From assembly GCA_009733575.1 (NCBI GenBank), contig ML769391.1, positions 356,147 through 420,146 of the forward strand: 64,000 bases of DNA. Direction: 5' to 3'. This document shows, piece by piece, positions 9,870-20,838 of the stretch; the stretch's first letter is position 1, and each line of letters begins with the position of its first letter. The notes under the pieces are model-generated. The model was given only the letters and a program-made list of their open reading frames with translations. It was not told the origin of the DNA and ran no database searches. Position numbers and translations under genes: made by a program. The DNA is from Gymnopus androsaceus JB14 (lineage: Eukaryota; Basidiomycota; Agaricomycetes; Agaricales; Omphalotaceae).

Positions 9870-11385
9870 ATGGCACCTACAATCGATACTAAAATGGTAG
9901 CACAACATGATTTACCGACCCCAGATCCTGAGACGCCCCTGCGGCCTCGTCAGCCTTATAGATTATCGACTTTATGTGTTAATGTCGAGAATCCTTCTAT
10001 GAAGGACCAATATGGGAGCAGTTCTGTTCCGATATATCAGAGTGCTACTTTCAAAGGTATTGGGAACGAGTTCGATTACTCCAGAAGCGGTAATCCGACG
10101 CGGAGTCACTTGGGTTAGTGGTTTCTATTCAAATCCCTGCTATTGGCACTAATTAGGCGTATAGAGCACCATATCGCAAAAATCTCATCAGCTTCACGCG
10201 CTTTCGCCGTTTCTTCGGGAATGGCTGCTTTGGATGTCATTCTGCGCCTGCTCAAGCCAGGAGATGAGATTATTGCTGGCGACGATCTCTACGGAGGAAC
10301 AAACAGGCTGCTCACCTTTATCCGTACTCATGTCGGCGTCACTGTTCACCATGTAGACACGACCAATCCCGACGCCGTCATTCCGTTCATCCATCCGACC
10401 AAGACCGCAATGGTTCTTCTAGAATCTCCCACAAATCCTCTTCTCAAGATCGCTGATTTGGCATTGATCAGTAAAGAGATCAAGGAACGTGCTCCTGCTG
10501 CCGTCGTTGTTGTTGATAACACGATGATGAGCCCGTATCTGCAACGACCACTAGAGCATGGGGCAGATATCGTTTACGATAGTGCAACAAAGTATCTAAG
10601 TGGTCACCACGATCTCATGGCCGGTATGATCACCTGTAACCGAGATGACATTGCCAAGGTGCGTTCTCTTTCTATATGTTCCAGACTTTTGAAAATCTTC
10701 TCTTACGTCGACTGTTTTCCTTCGTAGCAAATAGCTTTCACTATAAACAGTGTAGGCAACGCTCTAACTCCAATCGACTGTTTCCTCCTGCTCCGAGGAG
10801 TTAAGACGATTGCCGTACGCTTGGACCGCCAACAGACGACTTCCCAGGTCGTAGCTACATACCTACACTCACTTGGATTCAAAGTGCACTACCCTGGCCT
10901 TCCAGACCATCCTGGTACGGGACATTCACCAACGTATTTCGGACGGTAACGGAGCTGTACTCAGTTTCGAAACTGGCGATAAGGAGCTCAGTGAGAAGAT
11001 TGTCGGGGGTACCAGACTCTGGGGGATCAGTGTTAGCTTTGGCTGCGTGAATAGCTTGATCAGTATGCCATGTGTGATGTCGTACGTTTTGTTCTTTCTC
11101 ACATTCGAGGAACTCATTTTTTACGCGTCTTCTTCTTCTAGACACGCTTCAATTGACCCTGCGACTCGGGCAGCCCGTGGCCTGCCTGAAGACCTTATTC
11201 GTCTTTGTGTCGGCATAGAGGATTCTTCTGACCTTCTAGATGACCTTGAGCACGCTCTCATAGATGCCGGAGCTATTGCACTAAGCGCACAGCAGAACAA
11301 GTATGTCCGGGTCCCGCCCGGCCATGCTGCCTTGAACAAGGCCGTGGAGCAGCTTGCCATCGAGAGCAACAGCAAGGCTAGCTAG
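9870..11385 (+). CDS. STR3: Cystathionine beta-lyase (PLP-dependent Cys/Met metabolism enzyme)
   Basis: Cleaves cystathionine to homocysteine in methionine synthesis. Four exons: 9870-10113, 10165-10658, 10728-11081 and 11142-11385. Visible features are PIYQSATFKG near the N-terminus, SGMAALDVILRLLKPGDE, DDLYGGTNRL, VDNTMMSPYLQRPLEHGADI and the PLP-lysine motif SATKYLSGHHDLMAG (Lys about residue 224). The C-terminal block is LPEDLIRLCVGIEDSSDLLD. I chose the ATG at 9870 (acaaacaaaATGG); an upstream in-frame ATG at 9735 gives a hydrophobic leader that I think is not coding. One extra base near 10917 (HPG|RDIHQRIS) breaks exon 3. The stop lies 7 bp before the mevalonate kinase ATG. Gamma-lyase is the alternative, but the LSGHHDLMAG context favours beta-lyase. 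Confidence 0.88.
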
Positions 11386-11392
11386 AACAGGA

Positions 11393-13345
11393 ATGGTTCG
11401 TGAGTGCACCTGGAAAGGTTATCTTATTCGGTGAACATGCCGTTGTTCATGGTGTGGTAAGTGCATATTCTGGTCTCTCCCTTCCAACTCCTCCTTTCAA
11501 CCTTTTATCTTAACCGTATCCCTGTTTTGACTTGGCTTTTTTGCTTTTGTATTCCAGACCGCTATCGCAGCAGCCGTTGATCTCCGGTGCTATGGCTTAA
11601 TCACCCCACGAAACGATGGCATGCTGTCTGTTCGATTTAACGATATAGACAATTTCTATGCTGAATGGGATATCATGGCGCTACCATGGGCTGCGTCGAC
11701 TGTGTTGGGGCAAAGTGAAAGGCATCCGGACGACCTGGATCAGCAGTTGATTGAAGCTATAAATGCGGGCCCATTAAGGGAGCTTGGTCCAGAGAAGAGT
11801 CAAGCGCGGAACGCTGCGCTAGCCTTCCTTTACATGTACATCAAGCTGGCTAGTGCTAAAAGGTGTGTAGTATATCTTTTATTTTCCCTTCTACTCCGAC
11901 GCATCTGACCATCTTTTTTCCTTTCTTTGCCTTCCTATCAGGCCCTCGGTGCATTTTGGTGCTCGCTCCACGCTTCCTGTGGGTGCAGGCCTCGGATCTT
12001 CAGCATCCTTCTCCACCTGTGCTGCTACCGCGCTCCTCTTGCTTAACCAACGCATCGTCATCCCTCCAATCCCTGCTCCCGTCTCCGCGGACCACCCGCA
12101 CCTCTCACATCACGGAAGGCATGCCATTGAACGGCACAGTGTCGAGGAGGCGAACCGTTGGGCCTTTGTTGCAGAAAAGATTCTGCATGGGAACCCGAGC
12201 GGAGTGGATAATAGTGTTGCCGTGTTTGGAGGTGCATTGACGTATACCAGACCTGGCTTTGGGAAACCCAGTGGGATGGACAGTATTCATGGGTGAGCCG
12301 GGCGTCCCTTTTGTTTTCTCGGCAAACCTAACAAACCGTCGCTAGCTTCGGATCGCTACGCTTCCTCTTGACCAACTCCAAGATTCCTCGAGACACAAAG
12401 AAACTTGTTGCAGGAGTTGGTTTGATGAAGCAGGAGGTTAGTGATCTTCATTTCTTACCCTTTGTCGATGGGACTTATAATCCTCTCCAGCAACCGGAAG
12501 TCGTTGGCGCCATTCTCCAGGATATTGAGAATATCAGCACGCAAGCGAAACGTTCCTTGGCTGATTCATCTGAGTTCGGACGCGACAACCTACTTCGTGA
12601 TTTATCGGTCAGTCAACCCTACTCACTCGCTCTTTCCCCTCTTGAACTCGATGCTCGGTGTTCAAACTCTCTTCTTCCTCTCTTGTCTCTTGCCTTGCCT
12701 CATCCGTACTTACGCAATGCATTCCCGCTCTCAGGCCATGATTAACGAGAATCATAAACACTTGGTTTCCCTCGGCGTCTCACACCCTTCATTGGAGTTA
12801 ATAAGGGAAAAGACTGCAGCTTCACCATTCAACCTAAGCACGAAGCTTACCGGAGCTGGAGGTGGTGGATGTGCCGTGACACTTATACCCGACGGTAAGC
12901 AAAACATACTCTATCACATACTTTATCGATCCCATACGTCCGACACCGGTGTCTTTCGGGAATTGGTTATGTCCCCGACATTTTTGTCATGTTTGCGTGG
13001 TGAAATAACCTTGAATGACCGACTGACTATGTCTGTTTGGTCTCTGCGATTTTAGATTTCAGCGATGCGTTGATGGCAGATTTACTTGCGGAGCTGTCTG
13101 CGAACAATTTCGATCCTTATCTAACGTCGGTGGGCGGGAGTGGGCTCGGGATTTTGTCTCCCTATCCGGAGCATAGGAATCCAAGTGCGAACGTTCCTCA
13201 GGGACAAGTCACTCCGCCGGAGACTCCAGACGAAGCCGCGAATGGTCCGCAGCTAGGAAACTCTCTTCGAACATCGTTCGAAGTTAATTCGTTGTCGGAG
13301 CTCTCAGGATGGGCGCATGATTTAGGGAAGTGGCTCTATGTTTGA
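11393..13345 (+). CDS. ERG12: Mevalonate kinase
   Basis: Phosphorylates mevalonate in the cytosolic isoprenoid/ergosterol pathway. Seven exons: 11393-11456, 11558-11862, 11942-12292, 12346-12436, 12491-12607, 12735-12894 and 13056-13345. All three GHMP-kinase motifs are present: SAPGKVILFGEHAVVHG at the N-terminus, LPVGAGLGSSASFS in exon 3 and KLTGAGGGGCAVTL in exon 6. The NPSGVDNSVAVFGG active-site segment is in exon 3. The start is a problem: the only ATG (11393) is out of frame with WFVSAPGK by one base and the in-frame upstream codon is a stop, so a one-base insertion is likely. It begins 7 bp after the cystathionine beta-lyase stop, which suggests a shared or overlapping transcript. Confidence 0.93.
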
Positions 13346-13850
13346 GGAGGATACCCGGTATCCTGTAAAATTATCCATGTAATACTAGTATCTATCTTTG
13401 GGGCGTGATATGCCCCGTGCGTAATCCTAACTACTATTCTCGAGCACTTTTACATGGAGATCTGAGAGAATTAAGTCGGATCTTGAAGTGGTGGGATCCG
13501 GCGGGATCTAGATACTTAGGCTAGCTTCATTCTTCGTAAGGTTAATTCTTGGCTCCTCGATTTGACTCTACTCACAGAAAGACTCGAAGCATACTATACA
13601 CTCCTTACTAGCGAAACTCAATCTCTGAAGGTAAAGACAATCTAACGTTCAACGATAGTCTATATGTATTTCCAGCTGTTTATGATTTCTAACTAGTACG
13701 CAGCTACAATTTTGAGACAAATAAAGATAAAAAAATACATCCACTAATCCAAGGCGATTTGTATAGTTTCCGAGGCGGCCATTGGAGAAAGACTAAGTAC
13801 CAGTATGCAATGAAAGATGATAGCAATTAACAACGTCGAACCAACATATT
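13346..13850. other. Convergent intergenic region
   Basis: The 3' flanks of mevalonate kinase (+) and the sesquiterpene synthase (-) meet here. The sequence is AT-rich, with aataaagataaaaaaata near 13720. I see no gene in it. Confidence 0.5.
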
Positions 13851-15160
13851 CTACTCGCTCTCGGACCCAGAGTCAATAAATAACTCTTTGGGCACTCGTG
13901 ACGGAGTAAGATGAACAATGCGAGACCTGCAACGCAAATTAGCCAATGACAAGAGCAGAAAGGTTTCAACTTACTCCTTGACCTCCATAAACCTGCTTCC
14001 AAAGTACCGTTGCGTTTCAAAACTCCAGCTATAAGGAAAGAGTGAGCATTTTCATGAGCTTTCGGATTAAGTAAAAGGCGCGTACTCGAGGTTTCCTTTT
14101 ACCCAGTGAGCCATTGCGTCCATGTAGAGAGAGACGCCAGCGTCGATCTCAGGGACCCCATGATGGTAGTCGTTTGCGAGCGTCCAAGTATCGATCCATG
14201 AGCTCTTCAAAGTACGTGCCAACAGTGTCGGAGGCAGTTTGGATGTCGATGTTCCTGTCCGCCATGAGTACAGTGACGACGTTGTTGCCACTGATACCCC
14301 TGCACTGTTCCATATCGTATGAGTAAACGTCCTGTAACGCAGCGGTAAGTACGATGAAGATGTATCAGGTCAACGAGCCAACTCACGTTTGCCCAACAAA
14401 TCATGTCGGCAGCGGCCCAGTATGCTTCCATGAAGGTCGCGTCGTCAAACACCTCCTGCGGTAGGTCGAGCCCAAGGACATATTCGAATAATCCAAAGCA
14501 TAACCGAACCGCGCTGTTTTCTCGACGGAGAGGGATGAATGCCTCAAGGTCGAGAACTTCACCGTGTTCACGTAGTTCGGCTTCTCTCGAAACGCATTCA
14601 ATGTAGCGGTCGCAGTGTTCCAGAACCTCTTCGCAGATTTGGGGCCAGCAGAGCTCATGTAACGTTTTCTGAAGCTGAAAATCAATATCACGTCAGTATT
14701 GAGTCAAAGAGGAAGAATAACGACCAACTCTTTGGTTATTTTGCATAGTGTCGATCCGTCGTCGAATTCAGGATCGTGCATCGCATTGAGATAGATCTCT
14801 CCGGTGGCGCGAGCATCATCGCCACTTTGTTCGTCACTAACTTCGTCGACGACGAAAAGGAGATTGACAAAGTCACAACAGGTTCTAAACTGCTCGTAGC
14901 TGATTAAATGATGGGTTAATCGTTAGGGTGTTGGCGATTATCTATGAGAAAATATCTTACCCAGCGTATGGGTATGTGTGCGCGACAAGGAGTTCGTTAC
15001 AGCCTTGCATGAAATATGCTTTCTTGCGGTCGGTGAAGACGTTATAGCTGTTGATCCAAGCGGCCGACTCAGCACCAGCCTCTTTGTAGTGAGGGTTTAT
15101 GTCACCCTTTAAAGGACAAGTGGCAATTAGGTCCGGGAGACGGAACTGACGAGAGTGCAT
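13851..15160 (-). CDS. Sesquiterpene synthase (class I terpene cyclase)
   Basis: Cyclises farnesyl diphosphate. The start is [20 protein letters not shown] at 15160. The metal-binding aspartate motif DEVSD is at about residues 85-89. The NSE motif NDVYSYDME is assembled across an intron at about 14380-14325. The C-terminal helix [12 protein letters not shown] carries the conserved RY pair, followed by an intron and a tail [20 protein letters not shown]. Splice joins are consistent in frame (GT-AG introns at about 14955-14895, 14730-14680, 14385-14330, 14095-14030 and 13975-13930). Motif spacing and length (about 350 aa) fit basidiomycete sesquiterpene synthases. The product cannot be predicted from sequence. 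Convergent neighbour: mevalonate kinase. Confidence 0.92.
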
Positions 15161-15931
15161 GACTAAGAGTCGAAAGAGATTGGGGAGGAGTGGAAAGGAT
15201 GAGGGGAGTGGCACCGGAGGTGGTTTGTGAAGATTTGCTCGAACGACATACGTTTTTATATGGTAACCTCAGGGCGAGCTCGGGATAGCATCCTGTGAAA
15301 AATCTAGGTTCCACACCAGGTAACGCGCTCTTGAAAGAGAGGCTCAGAGATCTGTAGATTGCTGTTGTAGATTTGGAAGGACAGGCCATGAAGCGTGGGT
15401 TTCATTTCCGGGTCTGTACTTATAATTTGATGGAGATACAGTAATCGAAAGTCCAAGAGCATAAGCCTTCACGATGAGCCCTGCGTCAAGCCTTGATGAA
15501 CCTTTAGAGATTTCGTGATGATCTGTACCGATCTTCAGAACTTTTGGATGGAGCGGATGAGCCAACGCGACATTATACATCGCTGGGCAAGTCAATGCAA
15601 TGCAATGTTCATTTTCATGTTTTACATAGTTGGATATTTTCGTCAATTCGTCAATCTCCGCGCATATGCGGCACACCGGCAATTTTGGACTGCAAACTCA
15701 GATCGCGATTCCCGAGCGTACCTAACCTGAGACGAAAAAACACGCGAGGTTCAGTTTTTTATACGTATCTGCTCCCCAGTTTTGAATGCACTGACCTTTT
15801 TTTTATTTCTGTCTCATTAAATGAGAGTTGATTAAATGAGAGTTGGTTTCAATCAAAAAAAAACTTCACGCGTTTCCATCAATACACGCGTATACAAAAA
15901 CCGACGCGACTTGAAATGAATAAAAGTAACA
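15161..15931. other. Intergenic, upstream of the terpene synthase
   Basis: Holds the presumed promoter of the terpene synthase (minus strand) and the 3' flank of the next gene. A small direct repeat (attaaatgagagttg, two units) lies at about 15820-15850. Open frames at 15344-15682 show no recognisable domain. Confidence 0.4.
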
Positions 15932-16783
15932 TCAGGCAGGTTCTTCGACGTTGTCTGTCAAAGACCCCGACGACCTGCCGACGATTGAAACATAATAGGC
16001 AAGTCTAGGCCCTTCTGCAGCTTTGCCTCCAAAGTTTGACGCCGCGGTGGTTTGGACTCGGAGATTATTTTTTTTTAGCAGTTTAGATTTTAGTTGGAAC
16101 TCCGCGAAGGACATTACCTTCCTGAAAAGAACTTCGGTTACTACCGCCATCTTTTCCAATCGACCACGAGCTTCAGAACATAAGTAAGTAAGTATGTATC
16201 GGAGACAAGGAGGACGTACATACATACTTACGATGTGTAAGCGGCTTCTGCAGGGTCAATCAGCGCAATCAACAACGTGTCCAAGTTTGAAGTACTAGAT
16301 CCCTCGAGTATATCCTGACGACATTTGAAACCCTTTTAGTAGGTTGGTTTGAAAAGCGGAGCTGAACCCAGATATGAAAGGGAAATCTAAGGGTCTATCT
16401 ATGTAAGGAGCGTAGAGAGCGGAGACAAACGGAATAAACAAAGCACCAATGCCCAGGCTGGCCATGGGACCCACAAGCCCTGTATCGTGACCTGGTTCTG
16501 TGTCGATGAGATTAAACATTCGTCGGAGCACGGAAACTAGAAAAGAGAGGATGAGCAGGGTAGATAGATTTAATGTATCCGAATTCATCATGTCTGCCAT
16601 ACGGTAGATGGATGTAGCTGAAAGGCGGGAACGTCTGGCGCGGGCGGGATATCCTGGGATATCTGAGGAGAGAAACATGTACATCATTAAGATGTTGGAG
16701 AACGTCGGGCGGGATCGCAGGGACAGATGAATCAAAGTTTGAATCGTCATGCGGCAAAGAGAGGCAATCTGATAAAAACACAC
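15932..16783 (-). CDS. Unrecognised multi-exon protein, one possible membrane segment
   Basis: I do not recognise this gene. The best supported part is the 3' end. A block with DILEGSSTSNLDTLLIALID and PAEAAYTS is followed by a GT-AG intron (about 16228-16174). The last exon follows, with RGRLEKMAVVTEVLFRKVMS, SFAEFQLKSKLLKKN and a stop at 15932-15934. Upstream, two overlapping frames are both open. One of them contains NLSTLLILSFLVSVLRRMF (a possible transmembrane or buried helix) and GPMASLGIGALFIPFVSALY. A 53-nt intron (about 16361-16308) is plausible but does not join all frames cleanly. The true start is uncertain. Its 5' side faces the 3' end of RPB5. Confidence 0.4.
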
Positions 16784-17181
16784 GAAATGTTCAACGAGAT
16801 ATTAGCAACGACGATTGCTAACTATCAAGTTGGAGTAATACTTAGAAGTAAAGTATCAAGCATAGGTGATCCGACGTGCAGGGCGTTCAGCAAAAAAGAA
16901 AAAAAAAATCGAGGTTGCAAGATGAAAAATTGAAATCATCAATAGATAGAGATCGAATCTAAAAGATCTGCAATGGAAAATCTCTGGAATAAATGCGAAA
17001 ATAAATGCGAAAGATAAACCATGAGGAAGCAACGAGTAGAGACGCAAGGACATCCGCCGGGCTCGAGTCTTGACAACAATGCGGGACCGAAGCCGAGGGG
17101 ATAACTGCCTCTGAAGACGTAGAATACATTGCGGTTAGCGTATACAGACGGTGGACAAAAAGTATGAAATACAGCTCGACC
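16784..17181. other. Intergenic between RPB5 and the unknown gene
   Basis: 3' flank of RPB5 and presumed promoter of the unrecognised minus-strand gene. It has poly-A/T tracts near 16895. I see no gene in it. Confidence 0.4.
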
Positions 17182-18087
17182 TCAGAAACATATACGATAA
17201 CTGGCGTAACGTCCACTAGTTTCACTTGGCCTAATGATTTTCACAACATTGCCTCGCCGTAGTCCATAATAGCGCGCAACAGGATCTGCCATTTGGATGC
17301 GAGGCAGCTGCGTTTCCTTCAATCGGCTACGAAAGAATGATCCACGGTTAGCAGAACCCGAGTACAAGTCAAAATAACCCATACTATTTATCCAGCAAGG
17401 CCTTTTTTTCTGATGGAGAAAGGACTTGATGACGTGGGACAAGCGAATGGTGAGTTATGTTCACTAACAGATCAGACTCGGAAAACTCCTCTAGTCTGTA
17501 CTGGGATGCCATTGCAACAATGACCTGGAATAGAGAATCGTGAGTGAACGTCAATCAAATCGGCAGCAGTTCTCACTTTTCGAGCAGAAGGTGTCATGTT
17601 TCCAGGGAAAACAATGATACCTTGTTGTATGCCTTTTTCTTCAAGAATTGAAAGCATTCTGTACCGACAGGTCAACAACTGGAGCCTGTACAACTGAAGC
17701 ACGGTACGGCACGCACTTTCGCATCGTTTTTACTCCAACACTTTTTTCATCAGAGAAGAATACGAATAGTTGTTCTGCGGGATTGACCATGGAATTTGAG
17801 AAGAAATTGAGCTGGTTGCGACTGGATAATAGTAATATTATCAAGACGCGTTATGCCACAGAAAATAATAACTCACTCGACAGACCCGCTCTGATTAGCA
17901 AACGACCCACGAAATGTTGCTAGATCCATGTTTATTTCATCGTCTGATACCGAAAATCCCTACGGACTCGTAACATAAGATGATGAACAATGAAGGCTTT
18001 TTGGAGCTGGCTAACTCTGTCCTTGACCAATTCATGAATTGTCCTGTTGACTTTCCATAGTTTTGCGCTATCATCGACGTCAGCCAT
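17182..18087 (-). CDS. RPB5: RNA polymerase I/II/III shared subunit RPABC1 (RPB5)
   Basis: Shared subunit of the three nuclear RNA polymerases. The start is [20 protein letters not shown] at 18087. Exons join in frame through GT-AG introns: [32 protein letters not shown]...[56 protein letters not shown]...HQVLSPSEK; and the conserved C-terminus [19 protein letters not shown] then [18 protein letters not shown]. The N-terminal jaw domain and the universal C-terminal assembly domain are both complete, and the length fits (about 220 aa). It is divergent from SWD2 with only 74 bp between start codons. Confidence 0.96.
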
Positions 18088-18161
18088 TAGGAGAAGATGG
18101 TGGTTGAGAGCGAAAAAAAAAGAGGCGCTGACAAACAAACAAAGCTTTGACGCGTACGACC
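18088..18161. promoter_or_regulatory. 74-bp bidirectional promoter RPB5/SWD2
   Basis: The start codons of RPB5 (18087, minus) and SWD2 (18162, plus) are 74 bp apart, so both core promoters and 5' UTRs must lie here or overlap the coding exons. An A-rich tract (about 18113-18122) and an acaaacaaacaaag stretch are visible. Confidence 0.7.
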
Positions 18162-19506
18162 ATGGCTCCGCCTAATGGACCTCCAACTCAACTTGCTCTC
18201 AGTAATGGGCTTATGGTGAATAGAAATATCACAAGTTCTAATACAATTCTAACGAATTCCAGCTCAAATTGAAACCTTCGAGGATATTCAAAGCCGCTGT
18301 AGAAAATCCAGCAGTATCTCCCGGTCGACCTTCTCCTGGTCCCCGACATATTACAGGGATATGTTTTGACGACAGAGGAGACCAGCTGCTAACTGCAGCC
18401 GAAGACGAAACATTTCGACTTTATAATTGTAAATCTGGCAAGCGAGTTTTCTCATCATGCTGCTTTTTCGCGCTCTGCTGATCGCGTTTCGTGTGTAGGT
18501 CTTTGAGAACATTACAATCAAAAAAGTATGGGATAGATCTACCTCGATTTACTCATAAAAGCACGGCTATACTTCATGCCTCAACGAAAGAGGATGACGG
18601 AATACGATATCACTCGCTGCACGACAACAAATACCTTTCCTACTTCAAAGGTCACAAAGGACGCGTAATTTCTCTTGAGGTATCTCCTGTAGATGACGGT
18701 TTTATGTCCGGTTCACTGGATAAAACTGTACGGTTATGGGATCTGCGCGCACCAACTTGTCGAGGTTTGCTGACTCTTCCTGCACCCCCCGTCATCGCCT
18801 ACGATGCTTCCGGCTTGGTGTTTGCTGTTGCTGTCAACAACTACTCTAGAATTCTCTTATATGACCAGGCAAACTACGACAAAGCACCTTTCCTTGTCAT
18901 AACACTCGAAGACCCGACACTATCCCTCATTAGCTATCCACCGAGACCAATCTACATGACCTCGCTTTCATTCTCCTCCAATGGGAAATATCTTCTCGTG
19001 GGGTGTTCTGGAGATGCACATTATATTCTAGATGCATTCGGTGGCCATCTGGTCGCAAAGCTAGAAGGGCACGTTGGCCTTGAACGACGGTCGATTGTAT
19101 CTTCGCTTACAATTCAGCCTGACAAGGGATGTAGTGGAGAAGAGGTTTCTTGGACTCCTGATAGCAAGTTTATCATTGGCGGGAGCTTGGATGGCAAAGT
19201 CATTGTTTGGGACGTTCAGGATCTGCAGGTTCCACAAGGACCTGTGAATCTCAATGTTCCTCCGAGACAGCTGCGTCCTCTGGTCGCACACGACGGTCAT
19301 CCAGGTATTTCTAGATGTGTAAAGTTTAATCCTCGATACGGGATGATGGCGACTGCTGGAGCAGAATTGGTGTGTAGTTCGGCTTTCAGAGAGTGTATTT
19401 CTCAGTTGACATTCTCATTCGACAGGCGTTTTGGTTACCGGATACGGCTCCGGAAATAGAGGACGTCGCGCGCGATCTGTTGAAGAGAAAAGCACCGTTA
19501 TCGTAG
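18162..19506 (+). CDS. SWD2: WD40 protein SWD2/WDR82 (COMPASS and cleavage/polyadenylation factor subunit)
   Basis: A beta-propeller scaffold of the Set1/COMPASS H3K4 methyltransferase and of the 3'-end processing complex. Exon 1 (18162-18215) encodes MAPPNGPPTQLALSNGLM. Exon 2 (from 18263) has the first WD repeat ending RLYNCKSGK. Exon 3 has KKYGIDLPRFTH, YHSLHDNKYLSYFKGHKGRV, SGSLDKTVRLWDLR and IGGSLDGKVIVWDVQDL. The last exon (19426-19506) has FWLPDTAPEIEDVARDLL. This order matches WDR82 throughout. The join between exons 2 and 3 (about 18445-18500) is one base out for any good splice pair, so an indel is suspected. A noncanonical acceptor at AAAAAG is possible but would drop the LQSKK segment. 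Confidence 0.9.
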
Positions 19507-19672
19507 GAGCTGAACTTGTATCATATCTACATTAAACAATATGTATACTTAATACTGTATATCCGCCCCGGCCCGTGTGAATCCTAGTGACGCGTGTCGA
19601 CGTGGCTCGTTCAAACTTTCCTTACTTCTAACATCTTTGGTTTGTCTGGTTTGGCTACTACTCTCGTCTAAA

Positions 19673-20838
19673 ATGCGCTTTCTCTCTCTATTCGCCGCAG
19701 CTCTGTCTGTCGGCTCCATGGTCTCCTCTGTCGTTGCGCAGGTTGATTTCGACGATGAACAAAGTTTGTTTCTACAACTTGGTTCTTATACTTTTGTACT
19801 TATGTTCTCTTCCAGTTATTATTGAGAGTGATCAAGAGGACGCTGTACCTCAGCTTGTTGCAGCAGCAGCTTGGCCAGAGACCAATCCTTTCGGACGTAC
19901 GTCACTATGTTCAACGTAGCGTGCTGAAATCTAAATCCACCCCATAGATGTTGTTAATGGCGAGAAGAATACCCTTGGAGTTCTCGTGGAAAACAGGCTA
20001 CCCCATAACACGACTCTTTTGAACGTTGCTGGCGCGTTCTATAATGCGGAATCGGATGTCTTGGTTAGGAACGTGAGTTGGTTTTACAAGTTGTGGATTT
20101 TGTACTCTTTGCTCATGAGATTTTCGCGCGCGTTTAGCTCAGTGCAATGGCCTACAATGTGGAGTTGATTGAAGGAGTCAAGATGCAAATCCCGTACACT
20201 TTCTTTAGCGAGTGAGTATCTTGAACGTCTTGCACGCGACTTATTTATTTATGAGAACCCCGTTTCAGATTCAAGGTACTTGAGGCTTTTCAAGTGCATT
20301 ATCCAGAATTCAATCTGATGTTGTTATAGCCTGGCGATCTCCGTCTTATTGTCTGGCTGGAGCATTTGAACGAGGTGAATATCTTTCTCATCGACTAGTT
20401 TCCCGCAATTTATTGTTGTATTATAGGGCGAGAAGCAGCGTGTTTACGCCTACGACTCTATCGTCACCATCGTTGAACCTGAAGGATCCTGGTTTGATTT
20501 CAAGTTGTGCGTGTCATTTCTATTACCATTATGTCTTGAAGTAACCTTGCCTATGCAATAGGATCTCCACTTACCTCGTCGTCGCGACTATATTCTCCGG
20601 CCTCGGATACGTCGCCTACTTGTCCTTTGTCCCTCAATCAAAGAAACCTCGAAAAGCCGCCGTCAGTGGACCTGTCGGAACTGTTACCGCAACCGGCGCC
20701 GGCGGATATCAGGAGGAATGGATCCCTTCGCACCATCTCAAGAGCAGGAAAAAGAGCGGCCTAGCAAGCAGTGGTGATGAATTAAGCGGTGGTGAGACTA
20801 GCGGAACTGAAGGCAAGAGACGGAAATCAAAGAAGTGA
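19673..20838 (+). CDS. Translocon-associated protein alpha-like (SSR1/TRAP-alpha)
   Basis: ER membrane protein associated with the Sec61 translocon. The N-terminus MRFLSLFAAALSVGSMVSSVVAQ is a signal peptide. Lumenal segments across several short exons include VNGEKNTLGVLVENRLPHNT, NVAGAFYNAESDVLVRN and GDLRLIVWLEHLNEGEKQR. A single membrane span follows (ISTYLVVATIFSGLGYVAYL, about 20560-20620), then a basic, Ser/Gly-rich cytosolic tail ending GKRRKSKK at 20838. The topology and conserved blocks match fungal TRAP-alpha (IRC22-type) proteins. It lies 166 bp downstream of SWD2 on the same strand. Confidence 0.88.

Noticed and set aside
10914..10963. A 50-nt intron (gtacgg...actcag) to explain the cystathionine beta-lyase frame break
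   Set aside because: Splicing it out removes conserved residues (RDIHQRISDGNGAV) and leaves the wrong frame; a one-base indel is simpler.
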